Assembly (NCBI RefSeq): GCF_011634775.1
Contig: NZ_JAALXT010000001.1
Span: 310,001 to 374,000, forward strand
Origin: Thalassoroseus pseudoceratinae
GTDB taxonomy: Bacteria; Planctomycetota; Planctomycetia; Planctomycetales; Planctomycetaceae
Direction: 5' to 3'
Length of the DNA stretch: 64,000 nt
The notes under the pieces were generated by a model. That model had not been told where the DNA came from and did not search any database. It saw only the letters and a list, made by a program, of their open reading frames with translations. The number at the start of each line of letters is the position of its first letter. Within the stretch, counting starts at the first letter, position 1. The translations under genes and the position numbers were made by a program. Positions 7,755-16,319 of the stretch are shown here, one piece after another.

Positions 7755-9398
7755 TCAACAGTCCGAGGAAACCGTGCTCGTCAAGAAATCCCGCAGCATC
7801 TCCGCCGGGTAGAGCACAAACGGAAATTCTCGACTTTTCAGAATCTTGTTCGCCGAGAGTTCGGCTTCGGTGGCTTCAATATCGGAAGCAATTCGCTCAT
7901 TCTGCAATTGCGTCCACTGCTTCAATTTGTCGGAGACGGAACGCAACTCTCGATGACGCTCACGGTTTTCCCGGCGAATCAGTTGTCGATCCGAACCAAC
8001 CGCGGCTTGGCGGTGATTGTGCTCTTGGATGAGCTGACGTTTGCGAGTGATGAGTTGACCAACTTCGGGGTCCACGGAACCGTCCAGCCAACGCTCGGGG
8101 TTCCACTGCAAATCGCGTTGGGTTTCTCGTAACTGTGTCAGTTCGGATTCCGTCACATCGAACGGTTCTCCCAACGGCAGATGAAGCGTGCAGGACAGTG
8201 TCATGAACTTGGGTGCGGTGATCCCGAGTAAGCGGGCAATGAGACAATCGGTCACTTCGTCGTATTTCGCGCCGCCAATTCCGTGCACGAAGAGATCGGA
8301 AAGACACAAACGAGCAAACAGAGTCGTTGTCAGTGCTCGCGTTCGCAGGCGGATTCCTTGCTTTGGCAGTTCGCGGAGGGCTTCGACGGCACAACACGCA
8401 TCCATCGAGCGGTCGAGCGGAAACCGAGCGAACTCTGTGTCGCCATCGGACAAAATTGTTTCACGGCCTTCCTGCCGAGCAAACACTCGCGAACGCTGAG
8501 CATCTCCGGCACGCCACACCCAAAACGGCGATTCAATCCAATCTCCATTCTGGACGAGATCTGGCACTGGTCGAGTACCGCTACGAACGCGGTTCACTTT
8601 GCGGAACTCTTGCAACGCCTGGTTGTGAATCTGTCGAAATCGTTCCGGATCGGCCAACACCCACCCCGTGAACCACAAGAACGGATCCGTCTCACAAACA
8701 GTACTCAGCGGCAATTCCAGGTTGCCCGCTCCCCAATTGCGTTCCAGTTGCATTCGAGACGCTGTCAAAACATCTCGGAGGCCCTGGCCAGACCGAATCG
8801 GCTCCGTTGGCCAAAACTCGTTGAGAAGTGGATCGACATTCCAAGCATCCATCACCTCAGAGACGCGTTTCAGGAACCGCTGGAAATCGTCCGCATCCGC
8901 CAGATGAGCTTCCTCCCACGGACAACTTGGGACATCCTGATCGAATGCAATGTTCGTGACTTCGGGGTGAGACCGCCGCCCCGTCGGCACGCTAATCTCA
9001 CGTTGTCCAAGCGTGTCATTGTCGATGACAATGTTCAGCCCCAATCCATTCGATCGCTTCGCCCATTCCGAAACTGCAAAATTCTTGATCCAAACACCGG
9101 GGTGGTACAGCTCCGGTTGATGTCCCGTCGCGAACAGCAGGGCGGAATCGTTGAAGTCATCACAAGCACGGCCCGTGAGTTTCTCCGTATAGTCGCGAGC
9201 CGATTTGAGAATCTCACGGCGAGACCATTCCCGCAATTGTCGCAACGTGCGTCCTTGGAGAGAAATCCGGGTGGAATCGAGTGCTTTCTGATTTGCCTCG
9301 GCCAAGAACAACGCCTCGGATAACGCCGGCTGCGCAAACACGGTGCGATTGTCCCTTGGGACACGCAAGCTTTGTGGAACCAAGGTCGAATCGGACAT
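7755..9398 (-). CDS. BshC-like protein (possible cysteine-adding thiol biosynthesis family)
   Basis: 547 residues from the ATG at 9398. An upstream in-frame ATG at 9515 would add 39 low-complexity residues and overlap the glycosyltransferase gene, so I prefer the inner start. LFATGHQPELYHPGVWIKNFA resembles the (T/S)GQQ.GL..GP....K signature of BshC, the putative cysteine ligase of bacillithiol synthesis, and the length matches BshC (about 540). RTRALTTTLFARL and FVHGIGGAKYDEVTD near residue 380 resemble a planctomycete-conserved stretch. A coiled-coil-prone C-terminal region (RENRERHRELRSVSDKLKQW) is also BshC-like. The family link is by motif only; the enzyme activity of BshC itself is not well established. 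Confidence 0.6.
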   Translation of the reverse strand: MSDSTLVPQSLRVPRDNRTVFAQPALSEALFLAEANQKALDSTRISLQGRTLRQLREWSRREILKSARDYTEKLTGRACDDFNDSALLFATGHQPELYHPGVWIKNFAVSEWAKRSNGLGLNIVIDNDTLGQREISVPTGRRSHPEVTNIAFDQDVPSCPWEEAHLADADDFQRFLKRVSEVMDAWNVDPLLNEFWPTEPIRSGQGLRDVLTASRMQLERNWGAGNLELPLSTVCETDPFLWFTGWVLADPERFRQIHNQALQEFRKVNRVRSGTRPVPDLVQNGDWIESPFWVWRAGDAQRSRVFARQEGRETILSDGDTEFARFPLDRSMDACCAVEALRELPKQGIRLRTRALTTTLFARLCLSDLFVHGIGGAKYDEVTDCLIARLLGITAPKFMTLSCTLHLPLGEPFDVTESELTQLRETQRDLQWNPERWLDGSVDPEVGQLITRKRQLIQEHNHRQAAVGSDRQLIRRENRERHRELRSVSDKLKQWTQLQNERIASDIEATEAELSANKILKSREFPFVLYPAEMLRDFLTSTVSSDC

Positions 9399-9487
9399 CG
9401 AAGCTGGATCAGCAGCCGAGGCGGAACAATTCACGGAGGCGGGACTTTCAACAGCGGTTTTCGGGGCAGGCAGCCGAGACGCAGGCG

Positions 9488-10246
9488 TTATGGAGCATCT
9501 GGAACCGCACCACATGGTTGCGGAGCGGCCAACTCCCGACTGAGCACACTTTGATAGTATGCCATCCGACGCTGGGCGTCGTCCAACGATCCGCCAAAAG
9601 ATCGTTCTTCATCGAGATAAATCAACGGAACAGGAAACTCGACAATCCGCATTCCCGCCGCAACCGCTTGAACCCAAACCTGCAACGGCATCGCGTAGCC
9701 GTAGTCCGTGACATCCAAACAATTCAGAGTATCCACACGATACGCTTTGAAACCGCAAAACGCGTCCGTCAGATTCAAACCCAGACGTCGGTTGAGTTCT
9801 CGGGTGATTTGTAGGTTGATGTAACGACGTTCTTCCGGCGGAGTGCTATCGCCTTCAAATGATGTCAAGTAACGGCTACCGGAAACGATATCGTTCGGTT
9901 GATCGAGATTGGGGTCAAACACCTGCCGGGCGATTTCCGGAATCAACTTGGGCTCGTGCTGACCGTCACAATCAATCGTGACGAGCACATCGAATCGATG
10001 ATCCAGGGCATATTGAAATGCCGTATTCAACGCGGCTCCGTAGCCACTGTTCTCTTCATGCCGGACAACCGCCAGCACATCCTCACCCCACTCCACTTGC
10101 AATTGCCGAAGAATTTCTGGCGTGGCGTCGGACGATCCATCATCAATGACCACCATCCGGTCGGCATACCGACGCACCTCCGCGAGCACGTCAGCGACAT
10201 GATCAGCTTCGTTGTAGACAGGCAGGGCAGTGAGAATGGAAATCAT
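9488..10246 (-). CDS. Family 2 glycosyltransferase, dolichyl-phosphate-mannose-synthase-like
   Basis: About 252 residues from the ATG at 10246, which has GAGG six bases upstream; the longer frame begins at a TTG. The GT-A fold is clear: ALPVYNEADHV at the N-terminus, VVIDDGSSDATPEIL, SGYGAALNTAF, then the metal-binding TIDCDGQHEP (DxD-like) and VSGSRYL. LNLTDAFCGFKAYR matches the 'D..sGFr' element of polyprenyl-phosphate glycosyltransferases. There are no C-terminal membrane helices, so it is probably soluble or peripheral. It should transfer a sugar from a nucleotide donor to a lipid phosphate or similar acceptor; the exact sugar cannot be read. The next gene on this strand is the BshC-like gene. 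Confidence 0.88.
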   Translation of the reverse strand: MISILTALPVYNEADHVADVLAEVRRYADRMVVIDDGSSDATPEILRQLQVEWGEDVLAVVRHEENSGYGAALNTAFQYALDHRFDVLVTIDCDGQHEPKLIPEIARQVFDPNLDQPNDIVSGSRYLTSFEGDSTPPEERRYINLQITRELNRRLGLNLTDAFCGFKAYRVDTLNCLDVTDYGYAMPLQVWVQAVAAGMRIVEFPVPLIYLDEERSFGGSLDDAQRRMAYYQSVLSRELAAPQPCGAVPDAP

Positions 10247-10492
10247 CAGGGCCTCAATGTTGGCATAACTTCGTTCGATCAGCAACGGCCTATTCTAGAG
10301 CGTGTGGGATTCGGGTCAACTTGACCGCGACCATCCGAAGATCAACTCCGCCCAACGTAAAGCAGCGGGTCCAGTTTCGGAAAGCAATTTGTTTTTTTGG
10401 CGGACGCCAGAAGTGTTCTGCCTATAAGTTCACAGGTCGCCCAGCGGAGGGCTGACACACACGAACCTCAAAACGACATGATTGGAGCCCCA

Positions 10493-10711
10493 ATGACAAA
10501 CGAAACCCAAAACTGGCCGGATCTCGCCATTGGATTGTACGAACGATTGACCGGACATAACGCCGAGATCACATACGAGTTCGACAACTTCGACCTCTGT
10601 GTTCCCAGTGCCGCCAACGAAAACGCCGACGCACCCCAAGCCAAGTGGCGATTTAATGGTGCTCTGAAAATCCGAACCCGTAACGTCGGAGTCGGCGAAA
10701 ATGCCAACTGA
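10493..10711 (+). CDS. Small conserved-looking protein of unknown function (upstream partner)
   Basis: 72 residues from the ATG at 10493, chosen because GGAG lies seven bases upstream. The sequence MTNETQNWPDLAIGLYERLTG is acidic and folded-looking, with an ITYEFDNFDLCVP strand and a WRFNGALKIRTRN strand, suggesting a small alpha/beta domain. No family is recognised. Its stop overlaps the start of the next gene by 11 bases (ATGCCAACTGA), a layout typical of translationally coupled partners, which is the main reason to trust both frames. Confidence 0.6.
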   Translation: MTNETQNWPDLAIGLYERLTGHNAEITYEFDNFDLCVPSAANENADAPQAKWRFNGALKIRTRNVGVGENAN

Positions 10712-11075
10712 ACCGGACACTTCGGTCTACCGGCCAGTCGATGTTGAAGGTGAAATCAGTCTTCAACATGGATCGGACACATTGACGATCGTCGGTCATG
10801 GGCCGACGATCGTTGTTCGAGCCAACAGCCTTGGTGTCGCCATCCAACCGATTTCTTGGTTGAAACGACAGCAACCAGGACTTCGCGTTCCGCTGAGACA
10901 AATCGGCAGCGTATTGAACACGATGGGTCTAACGATCGAACTCCGCGTCGGCGAAAAACTGCACGCTCGTTTGGGAGCCGACGCACATAGCTCACTTCTG
11001 TCATGGTTCGGATTCCGGAACGTTGAATGCCACACGTTTCAGATCGCACGGCGGTTCTGGCAGGGACATTTCTGA
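10701..11075 (+). CDS. Small protein of unknown function (downstream partner)
   Basis: 124 residues. It begins inside the last codons of the preceding gene, with a GGAG about nine bases upstream. The protein is rich in short hydrophobic strands (DTLTIVGHGPTIVVRA, LGVAIQPISWL, LTIELRVG) with a basic C-terminal helix (CHTFQIARRFWQGHF). This resembles a small beta-rich domain but matches nothing I can name. No signal peptide or membrane helix. It probably acts with its overlapping neighbour; the pair precedes the RecQ gene by 250 bp. Confidence 0.6.
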   Translation: MPTEPDTSVYRPVDVEGEISLQHGSDTLTIVGHGPTIVVRANSLGVAIQPISWLKRQQPGLRVPLRQIGSVLNTMGLTIELRVGEKLHARLGADAHSSLLSWFGFRNVECHTFQIARRFWQGHF

Positions 11076-11327
11076 CATCGAATGAAACCAAGGATGGGAC
11101 ATCGAACATCGGTCTGAATTTGACCAATGGTCAGAATCGAATCACACCGAAGTCCGTAGCAAATCCTCAAATGTTCCTTGAAACATCTCGCAAGTCCCTA
11201 CTGCAAAGCAGGTTGAGGTGCAAGACGCTCGGGAATTCCAAATTATTCCGGTGGACTGGCAAGGCATTTGCCTTCCCGTGCAATCACGTATGAGACACCT
11301 GGATTCCACCTCTACCCGAGAGACTCG

Positions 11328-12833
11328 ATGACCAACCTTCGCGCGACACTCCACCAAGAGTTTGGGTACGACCGTTTTCGTCCGGGTCAACTCGCTGCGT
11401 GCAAATCTGCAGTAGCCGGTCAGGATACGATTGTCCTCATGCCGACCGGCTCCGGAAAAAGTCTCTGCTATCAACTGCCGGGACACGAGTTGCCGGGAGT
11501 CACGGTGATCGTGAATCCACTCATCTCGCTCGCGGAAGACCAGGCGCGACATCTCCGAGACCTCGAACTCTCAGCGGTGGTCTTGAACAGCTCGCGGACC
11601 AAAAAGCAGATTCGTGAAGCTGAAGAGCAGCTACGGAATGGTGAAGTCGAATTTTTGTTCACAACTCCCGAACGACTCCAGAACACCGGACTTTGTGAGA
11701 CGATCGCAAAAATCGGTGTTGATATCTTTGTCATCGATGAAGCCCACTGCGTTTGCCAGTGGGGCCACGACTTTCGCCCCGACTACTTAAGCTTGGGACA
11801 CGTTCGGAAGCGACTTGGCAATCCTCCGGTGCTCGCCATGACCGCAACGGCCACTCCTCGCATGATTGAGGAAATCAAGACGATCTTGAAGCTCAGCGAT
11901 CCCAAGATTGTTTCGACCGGAGTGTTTCGCGAGAACATCGAGTTGCGAGTGGAACGCCGAACTGGTGACTCAATCAAGAAAGACCGACTTCGAGAGTTAC
12001 TGACAGATCAGCACGGTCTTCATTGCGGCAAACCGGCCATCGTTTATTCGGCAACGACGAAGGGTGTCGATGAAATTGCAGACTTCCTTCAAGGCATGGG
12101 CCTAAATACGTTTCGGTATCACGGACGAATGCGAAAAAAGGATCGGTTTGAGAACCAACACGATTTCCTCAACCATGAATCCGGCGTTATGGTCGCGACA
12201 AACGCATTCGGTCTAGGCATCGACATGCCGAACATTCGCCAAGTGATTCACTATCACCTTCCCGGTTCCATTGAGTCTTATTACCAAGAAGTGGGACGTG
12301 CAGGTCGCGATGGTGAGCCAGCACTCTGCACATTGCTATACGACCCCGACGATTTGAGCATCCAGAAGTTATTCGCCAGCGGGGGCTCGGACTCTTGTCA
12401 ACTCGCGAGCGGACATCACACACTTGTCTTGGGTTTAAAGAACACGAATAGCTTCCCCGATGGCAGTGTGCGAATCAAAGATCTCGTCGATATTAGTCCG
12501 TATGGGCGAACAGCTTTGAAACGCTGTTTTCATCAACTCGCGGCCCACGGTGTGGTTGCACCGGCAGGGCGAGGGAAGTGGCGGTGTGTGCTTCCGGAAG
12601 TTCGGCACACTCTGTTCGATCACATTGCAAGAGCTGGGGAAGAAAGGATCGAACGGGCAAAATGGAGTGTCAAAGACATGCAAGAGTTTGCGGAATCGAA
12701 CGATTGTCGTTGGTCGAGAATTCTACGAACGTTCAATTCCACAGAAGATACGGTTTCCACTGAATCGTGTTGTGACCGCTGTAATCCTATCGAAGCCGGA
12801 CTAGACAATCGGCCAGTTGCACTGTCATCCTAA
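11328..12833 (+). CDS. RecQ-family ATP-dependent DNA helicase (short form)
   Basis: 501 residues from the ATG at 11328. Superfamily-2 motifs appear in order: FGYDRFRPGQ (motif 0, residues 13-21), MPTGSGKSLCYQ (Walker A, Lys44), VNPLISL (Ia), FTTPERL, VIDEAHCVCQWGHDFRPDY (DEAH at 137-140 plus the aromatic-rich RecQ loop), TATATP (motif III), YHGRMRKKDR, VATNAFGLGIDMPNIRQVIHY (motif V) and YYQEVGRAGRDGEP (motif VI). The C-terminus has a winged-helix-like segment and ends in a Cys cluster (DCRW...CCDRC) that may bind zinc. The HRDC domain of long RecQ proteins is absent. It should unwind 3'-tailed or forked DNA during repair or recombination. Confidence 0.93.
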   Translation: MTNLRATLHQEFGYDRFRPGQLAACKSAVAGQDTIVLMPTGSGKSLCYQLPGHELPGVTVIVNPLISLAEDQARHLRDLELSAVVLNSSRTKKQIREAEEQLRNGEVEFLFTTPERLQNTGLCETIAKIGVDIFVIDEAHCVCQWGHDFRPDYLSLGHVRKRLGNPPVLAMTATATPRMIEEIKTILKLSDPKIVSTGVFRENIELRVERRTGDSIKKDRLRELLTDQHGLHCGKPAIVYSATTKGVDEIADFLQGMGLNTFRYHGRMRKKDRFENQHDFLNHESGVMVATNAFGLGIDMPNIRQVIHYHLPGSIESYYQEVGRAGRDGEPALCTLLYDPDDLSIQKLFASGGSDSCQLASGHHTLVLGLKNTNSFPDGSVRIKDLVDISPYGRTALKRCFHQLAAHGVVAPAGRGKWRCVLPEVRHTLFDHIARAGEERIERAKWSVKDMQEFAESNDCRWSRILRTFNSTEDTVSTESCCDRCNPIEAGLDNRPVALSS

Positions 12834-12918
12834 GTCACGACCAGCGCATGTTGAGTTGATATATAGCGTCAGCTGCTCCACTAAAACTAGACAGGCGCTA
12901 ACGAAACTCAGGCTCAGC

Positions 12919-14562
12919 CTAGTTCTTCACGTGGTCTGGGAGAGAACCAAGTGCCGCTTCGAGCTCGGCTCGCGACCGGAAATAGTCGGCTCGTGCAGCG
13001 ACGACTCCCGCACGGGCGTCGGCTGTGGCTTGTTCGCGAATGTTGACGAGAATGATTGTGCTCTCGCCTTCCCGGAAGCGATCTTCTTCCGCGGTCTGGA
13101 GTTCTTCCGCGAGTTCTAGGTTCGTTTGTGATTGCTCGATCAACGCAAGATCTGCTTGGAGCGACACAAGTGCCATTTGTACTTGCGTGGCGATCTTGTT
13201 TCGCGTGAACTCTTCTTTAGCCCGAACTTGTGCGATTTTCGCTTCGAGCGAAGTTTGCTTACCAAGTGCTTTGCGTCGTTGGAGCGGAACACTCAACAAA
13301 AGTTGTGTATCGAGTTCGAGTGGTTGCTTGTTCTCTTTCCCCTTATCCTTCCGAGGATCACCCACGTCTTGCGAGACACTGGTGTACCAGTCTAGTTCCG
13401 GCAACGCCATGTTTCGCGCTTGGTTCAACTCGACGTCCAAACTTTGTTGTTTCAGGATGAGCGAAGCTAATTCCGGACGTTGAGCCCATGCGGTCTGAAT
13501 TAATTCATGCCCCAACGAAGGGTCGATGGACTCGACAGCTGGGAAGTCCTTTGGCAATGCAGATTCACTAGGTAGGATTGGTTCCCCCTGTGGAGTTCGC
13601 AAGAACAATGAGAGTTTGACAGCGGCCAATTGGTACTTCTGTTGAGCAGCAATCAATTTTGAGCGACGTGATGCAATCAACCGTTGATTGTCCGTCATGG
13701 TGATCTCTGCCAAGTCACCTTCATCGACTCGTTCCTGAATCGCCACTTTTCTTTCGTTGGCAAGATCCAACAGCCCCCTCGCGATTCGCACACCTTGTCC
13801 AGCCGCGACCCAATCCCAATAGGCAACGGATCCGGCAAGGAGATAGTCGATCAGCTCGGCTTGGATCATCGGCTGCGCGGCCGCTTGTTCGATGTTTGCC
13901 ACGCCGAGATTTGCACGACGCTCGTCGATGATTTTGTCTTGCATTAGCGGCAAGTTGATCGTCGCTTTGAATTCACCACCTTCGTCTGTCTCACGACCTT
14001 TGTACCAAGGCTTGAAGAAGCCTCGGCCGATCCGGTAGCCCGCGAAAACATCCATCCCGTTATAAAGCGGTTGTTCAAACCCAACGTAATGGCGGTAGGT
14101 TTCATAAAATCCAAGCGGGGCTTCCAACGCGCCGGCCTTGGCTTTCGTATCGAATGAACCACTCGCCGAGATCACGTTACCGTAGGCGATCCATTGCTCT
14201 TGTCGAGCAGCCTCAAGAAGTGGATACGCCCGCACGATGGAGTTCAACACCTCGTCGAGCGACAACGGCTGACCGGCTGTTTGGTCTGCGGAATCATTAG
14301 GAGATTCTTCCGGCCCCAACAATTCCGGTAACGGTGCAGTGACTGTCGGTTCGCTTTCGTCCGCTGGTTCTTCGAACGCCGCAAGTTCAACCGATGCGTG
14401 TGGCTTTTGCGGTGAACCCGCGTCTTGAGGCAGTTCCGATACCGTACCACGGTGTCCCAGCCGAGCATTGCTGACAGCACGATCGCTCAGCTCTACTGAC
14501 GTACAACCGCCCCAAGAAAGCGAAAGTACGCATGCCCATGCGAACACTTTTTTGCGTACCAT
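12919..14562 (-). CDS. TolC-family outer-membrane efflux lipoprotein
   Basis: About 547 residues from the ATG at 14562 (frame extends to 14583). The start was chosen because MVRKKVFAWACVLSLSWGGC forms a compact lipoprotein signal with lipobox WGGC. A disordered Pro/Glu-rich linker of about 90 residues follows, then two long helical arms typical of the TolC/OEP fold, with repeated alanine- and glutamate-rich heptads (ANIEQAAAQPMIQAEL, LAEELQTAEEDRFREGESTIILVNIREQATADAR). The 'G..t.l.vl..q....A' pattern of OEP repeats occurs twice. It should form the outer-membrane duct of the export system encoded just upstream (HlyD and ABC). A strong terminator-like hairpin separates it from the HlyD gene, so it may have its own promoter in 14563-14719. 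Confidence 0.88.
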   Translation of the reverse strand: MVRKKVFAWACVLSLSWGGCTSVELSDRAVSNARLGHRGTVSELPQDAGSPQKPHASVELAAFEEPADESEPTVTAPLPELLGPEESPNDSADQTAGQPLSLDEVLNSIVRAYPLLEAARQEQWIAYGNVISASGSFDTKAKAGALEAPLGFYETYRHYVGFEQPLYNGMDVFAGYRIGRGFFKPWYKGRETDEGGEFKATINLPLMQDKIIDERRANLGVANIEQAAAQPMIQAELIDYLLAGSVAYWDWVAAGQGVRIARGLLDLANERKVAIQERVDEGDLAEITMTDNQRLIASRRSKLIAAQQKYQLAAVKLSLFLRTPQGEPILPSESALPKDFPAVESIDPSLGHELIQTAWAQRPELASLILKQQSLDVELNQARNMALPELDWYTSVSQDVGDPRKDKGKENKQPLELDTQLLLSVPLQRRKALGKQTSLEAKIAQVRAKEEFTRNKIATQVQMALVSLQADLALIEQSQTNLELAEELQTAEEDRFREGESTIILVNIREQATADARAGVVAARADYFRSRAELEAALGSLPDHVKN

Positions 14563-14719
14563 CGGATATCTCATGCAAGTCATGACGGAATACGAATACT
14601 AGTTCTCTGATCGTCATAACCGGAAATGCTTCTCCAGATGTTATCAGCGATGTCGCATCGAAATTGAAATCTTTGCGTGGGTGACGTATCGGGATACAGC
14701 CAGGTTGATAGCGAGAAAC

Positions 14720-14758
14720 GAAAACAGGGCTTACGACTTCAATAGTCGTAAGCCCTGT
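14720..14758 (-). terminator. Rho-independent terminator between HlyD and TolC genes
   Basis: A perfect 15-bp inverted repeat (ACAGGGCTTACGACT and its complement, loop of 5) at 14724-14758. Read on the minus strand it is followed by TTTTCGTTTC. It lies 28 bp after the HlyD stop codon and about 160 bp before the TolC start. The plus-strand side lacks a T-run, so it should act on minus-strand transcripts. Confidence 0.85.
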
Positions 14759-14785
14759 GAGAGTCGTGGATTTCCGCAAGTCCGG

Positions 14786-16231
14786 CTATTTGCCGACCTT
14801 GACGGGAATCTTCTTGGGCTTGTCCTCACTACCGCTTTTCACGCTTTGGGGGAAGCCGTTCAACTGACGCCAGACCTCATAGCCGAGAGCCACACGGTCA
14901 AGCAGAATCCACCCGTTCGCTCGAACACCTTGGCGAAGGTAACGATCATCTGGCCACTCCTGATCTTCTGAGTCCGCCAACACGATGACTCGAAATCGGC
15001 CTTTGTTGTCGTCGGTATTGTCGACAGACGCGACTGTTCCGCCAAAGGTCCCAACAGCAACCGAGGGCCACCCCGTAAATTGAACAGCCGGCCAGCCTTC
15101 GAATTGCAGTCGCACATGCCGACCCGCTTCCACTAGCGGGGCATCATTGCCATCGACCCAAATTTGCACCGCCCGCTCACCGCCTCTTGGGACGAGTGTA
15201 CAGAGTTTATCGCCTTCCTTGAGGATCTTTCCTTCCGTCGCCACCAAGTCTTGGATGTACCCCGACCGTGGCGCGGTGACAATTTGATTCTGTTGTCGAT
15301 TCACTGAGATTTGCGCCTTCGCTAACTCCTGCTTCGCCTTGCTAAGTTCGCTTTGGCTTTTTGCAATCTTGCTCTGCGATTGAGCGACCTTTGCGTTCAC
15401 GTCTTGAAGCTTTGAATCGGCAGCGGCGATTTCTGCATCCCATTTTTGAGACTTCGATTCCCGCTCTTTCTTTTTGCCTTCGACTTCCTTCTGACTGGCC
15501 TCTAACTGTGACTCTGCCACGCCCAATGTTGCGACGGCCCCGAGATACTTGGCTTCGACTTCCTGAAACTTCAGTTTTGACGTCAAACCTTTTTCGGAGA
15601 GACGTTTCTGTCGACCGTAGTCGATCTCAAGTTGGCTTTTCTCCGCTTCGGCTTTGCGGACTTTTTCGCGAGCCGCAACCACCTTTTGTTCCGCCGCCGA
15701 TATCAAGGCGTCTGTGGCGGCTAAGTCAGCATCACGCGCGGATCGATATGCCTCGACCATGCCTTCTTGAATCGGGATGATTGCTCGGTTCGTACGGAGA
15801 TTCGACTGTTCCGCCTCTAACTGCTGTTCCAACGCATCAACCTGACTTTGGGAAAGGTCACGTTGTTGGACAAGCGTCGTGAGATAGTCGGGGTCAAGGT
15901 CCTGGATCTCCAAGATGACCTGGCCTTCCTCAACGAAAGCGTTTTCGTAGATGCCCTCGCCCCAACGCGTGACTCGCCCTTTCGCGGGTGCTTCGAGGAT
16001 TTGCTGCCGATCGAGCGGTGCGTATGCAATCACGTTGCCGCTCCCGCTGACAGATTGCTGCCAGGGCGCGAACAGGAGCAGGATAATCGTGATGAACATA
16101 AGTGCGATCAGCAACCGCGCGATCCGACGGGCCAACCGCGACGACCGCGCCAACCGCAACGCAGGCAGTGCCTGATCGCAATAGGTGGTTTCGGTCATCA
16201 CCATCGTCGATTGTGTTCGTTCATCGAGCAT
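14786..16231 (-). CDS. HlyD-family periplasmic adaptor (membrane fusion protein)
   Basis: 481 residues. A short cytoplasmic N-terminus rich in Arg is followed by one membrane helix (LLIALMFITIILLLFAP, about residues 40-58). GSGNVIAYAPLDRQQILEAPAKGRV is the first half of the lipoyl-like domain. A long alpha-helical hairpin of Glu/Ala/Lys/Gln heptads follows, from about residue 115 to 310. The lipoyl domain closes with VTAPRSGYIQDLVATEGKILKEGDKLCTLV, and a beta-barrel (VRLQFEGWPAVQFTGWPSVAVGTFGGTVASVD) follows. This is the HlyD/type I secretion adaptor plan, linking an inner-membrane ABC protein to a TolC duct. It lies 88 bp downstream of the ABC gene. Several in-frame ATGs near the start (16204, 16198) are possible alternatives. 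Confidence 0.9.
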   Translation of the reverse strand: MLDERTQSTMVMTETTYCDQALPALRLARSSRLARRIARLLIALMFITIILLLFAPWQQSVSGSGNVIAYAPLDRQQILEAPAKGRVTRWGEGIYENAFVEEGQVILEIQDLDPDYLTTLVQQRDLSQSQVDALEQQLEAEQSNLRTNRAIIPIQEGMVEAYRSARDADLAATDALISAAEQKVVAAREKVRKAEAEKSQLEIDYGRQKRLSEKGLTSKLKFQEVEAKYLGAVATLGVAESQLEASQKEVEGKKKERESKSQKWDAEIAAADSKLQDVNAKVAQSQSKIAKSQSELSKAKQELAKAQISVNRQQNQIVTAPRSGYIQDLVATEGKILKEGDKLCTLVPRGGERAVQIWVDGNDAPLVEAGRHVRLQFEGWPAVQFTGWPSVAVGTFGGTVASVDNTDDNKGRFRVIVLADSEDQEWPDDRYLRQGVRANGWILLDRVALGYEVWRQLNGFPQSVKSGSEDKPKKIPVKVGK

Positions 16232-16319
16232 ATCGTGACTGGCTTCGTGTAAAGGTCAAATTGAGTGCGAAATTGGCCATCACACACGCGACTGACAACA
16301 GCCGCCATGGTGCGACCGG

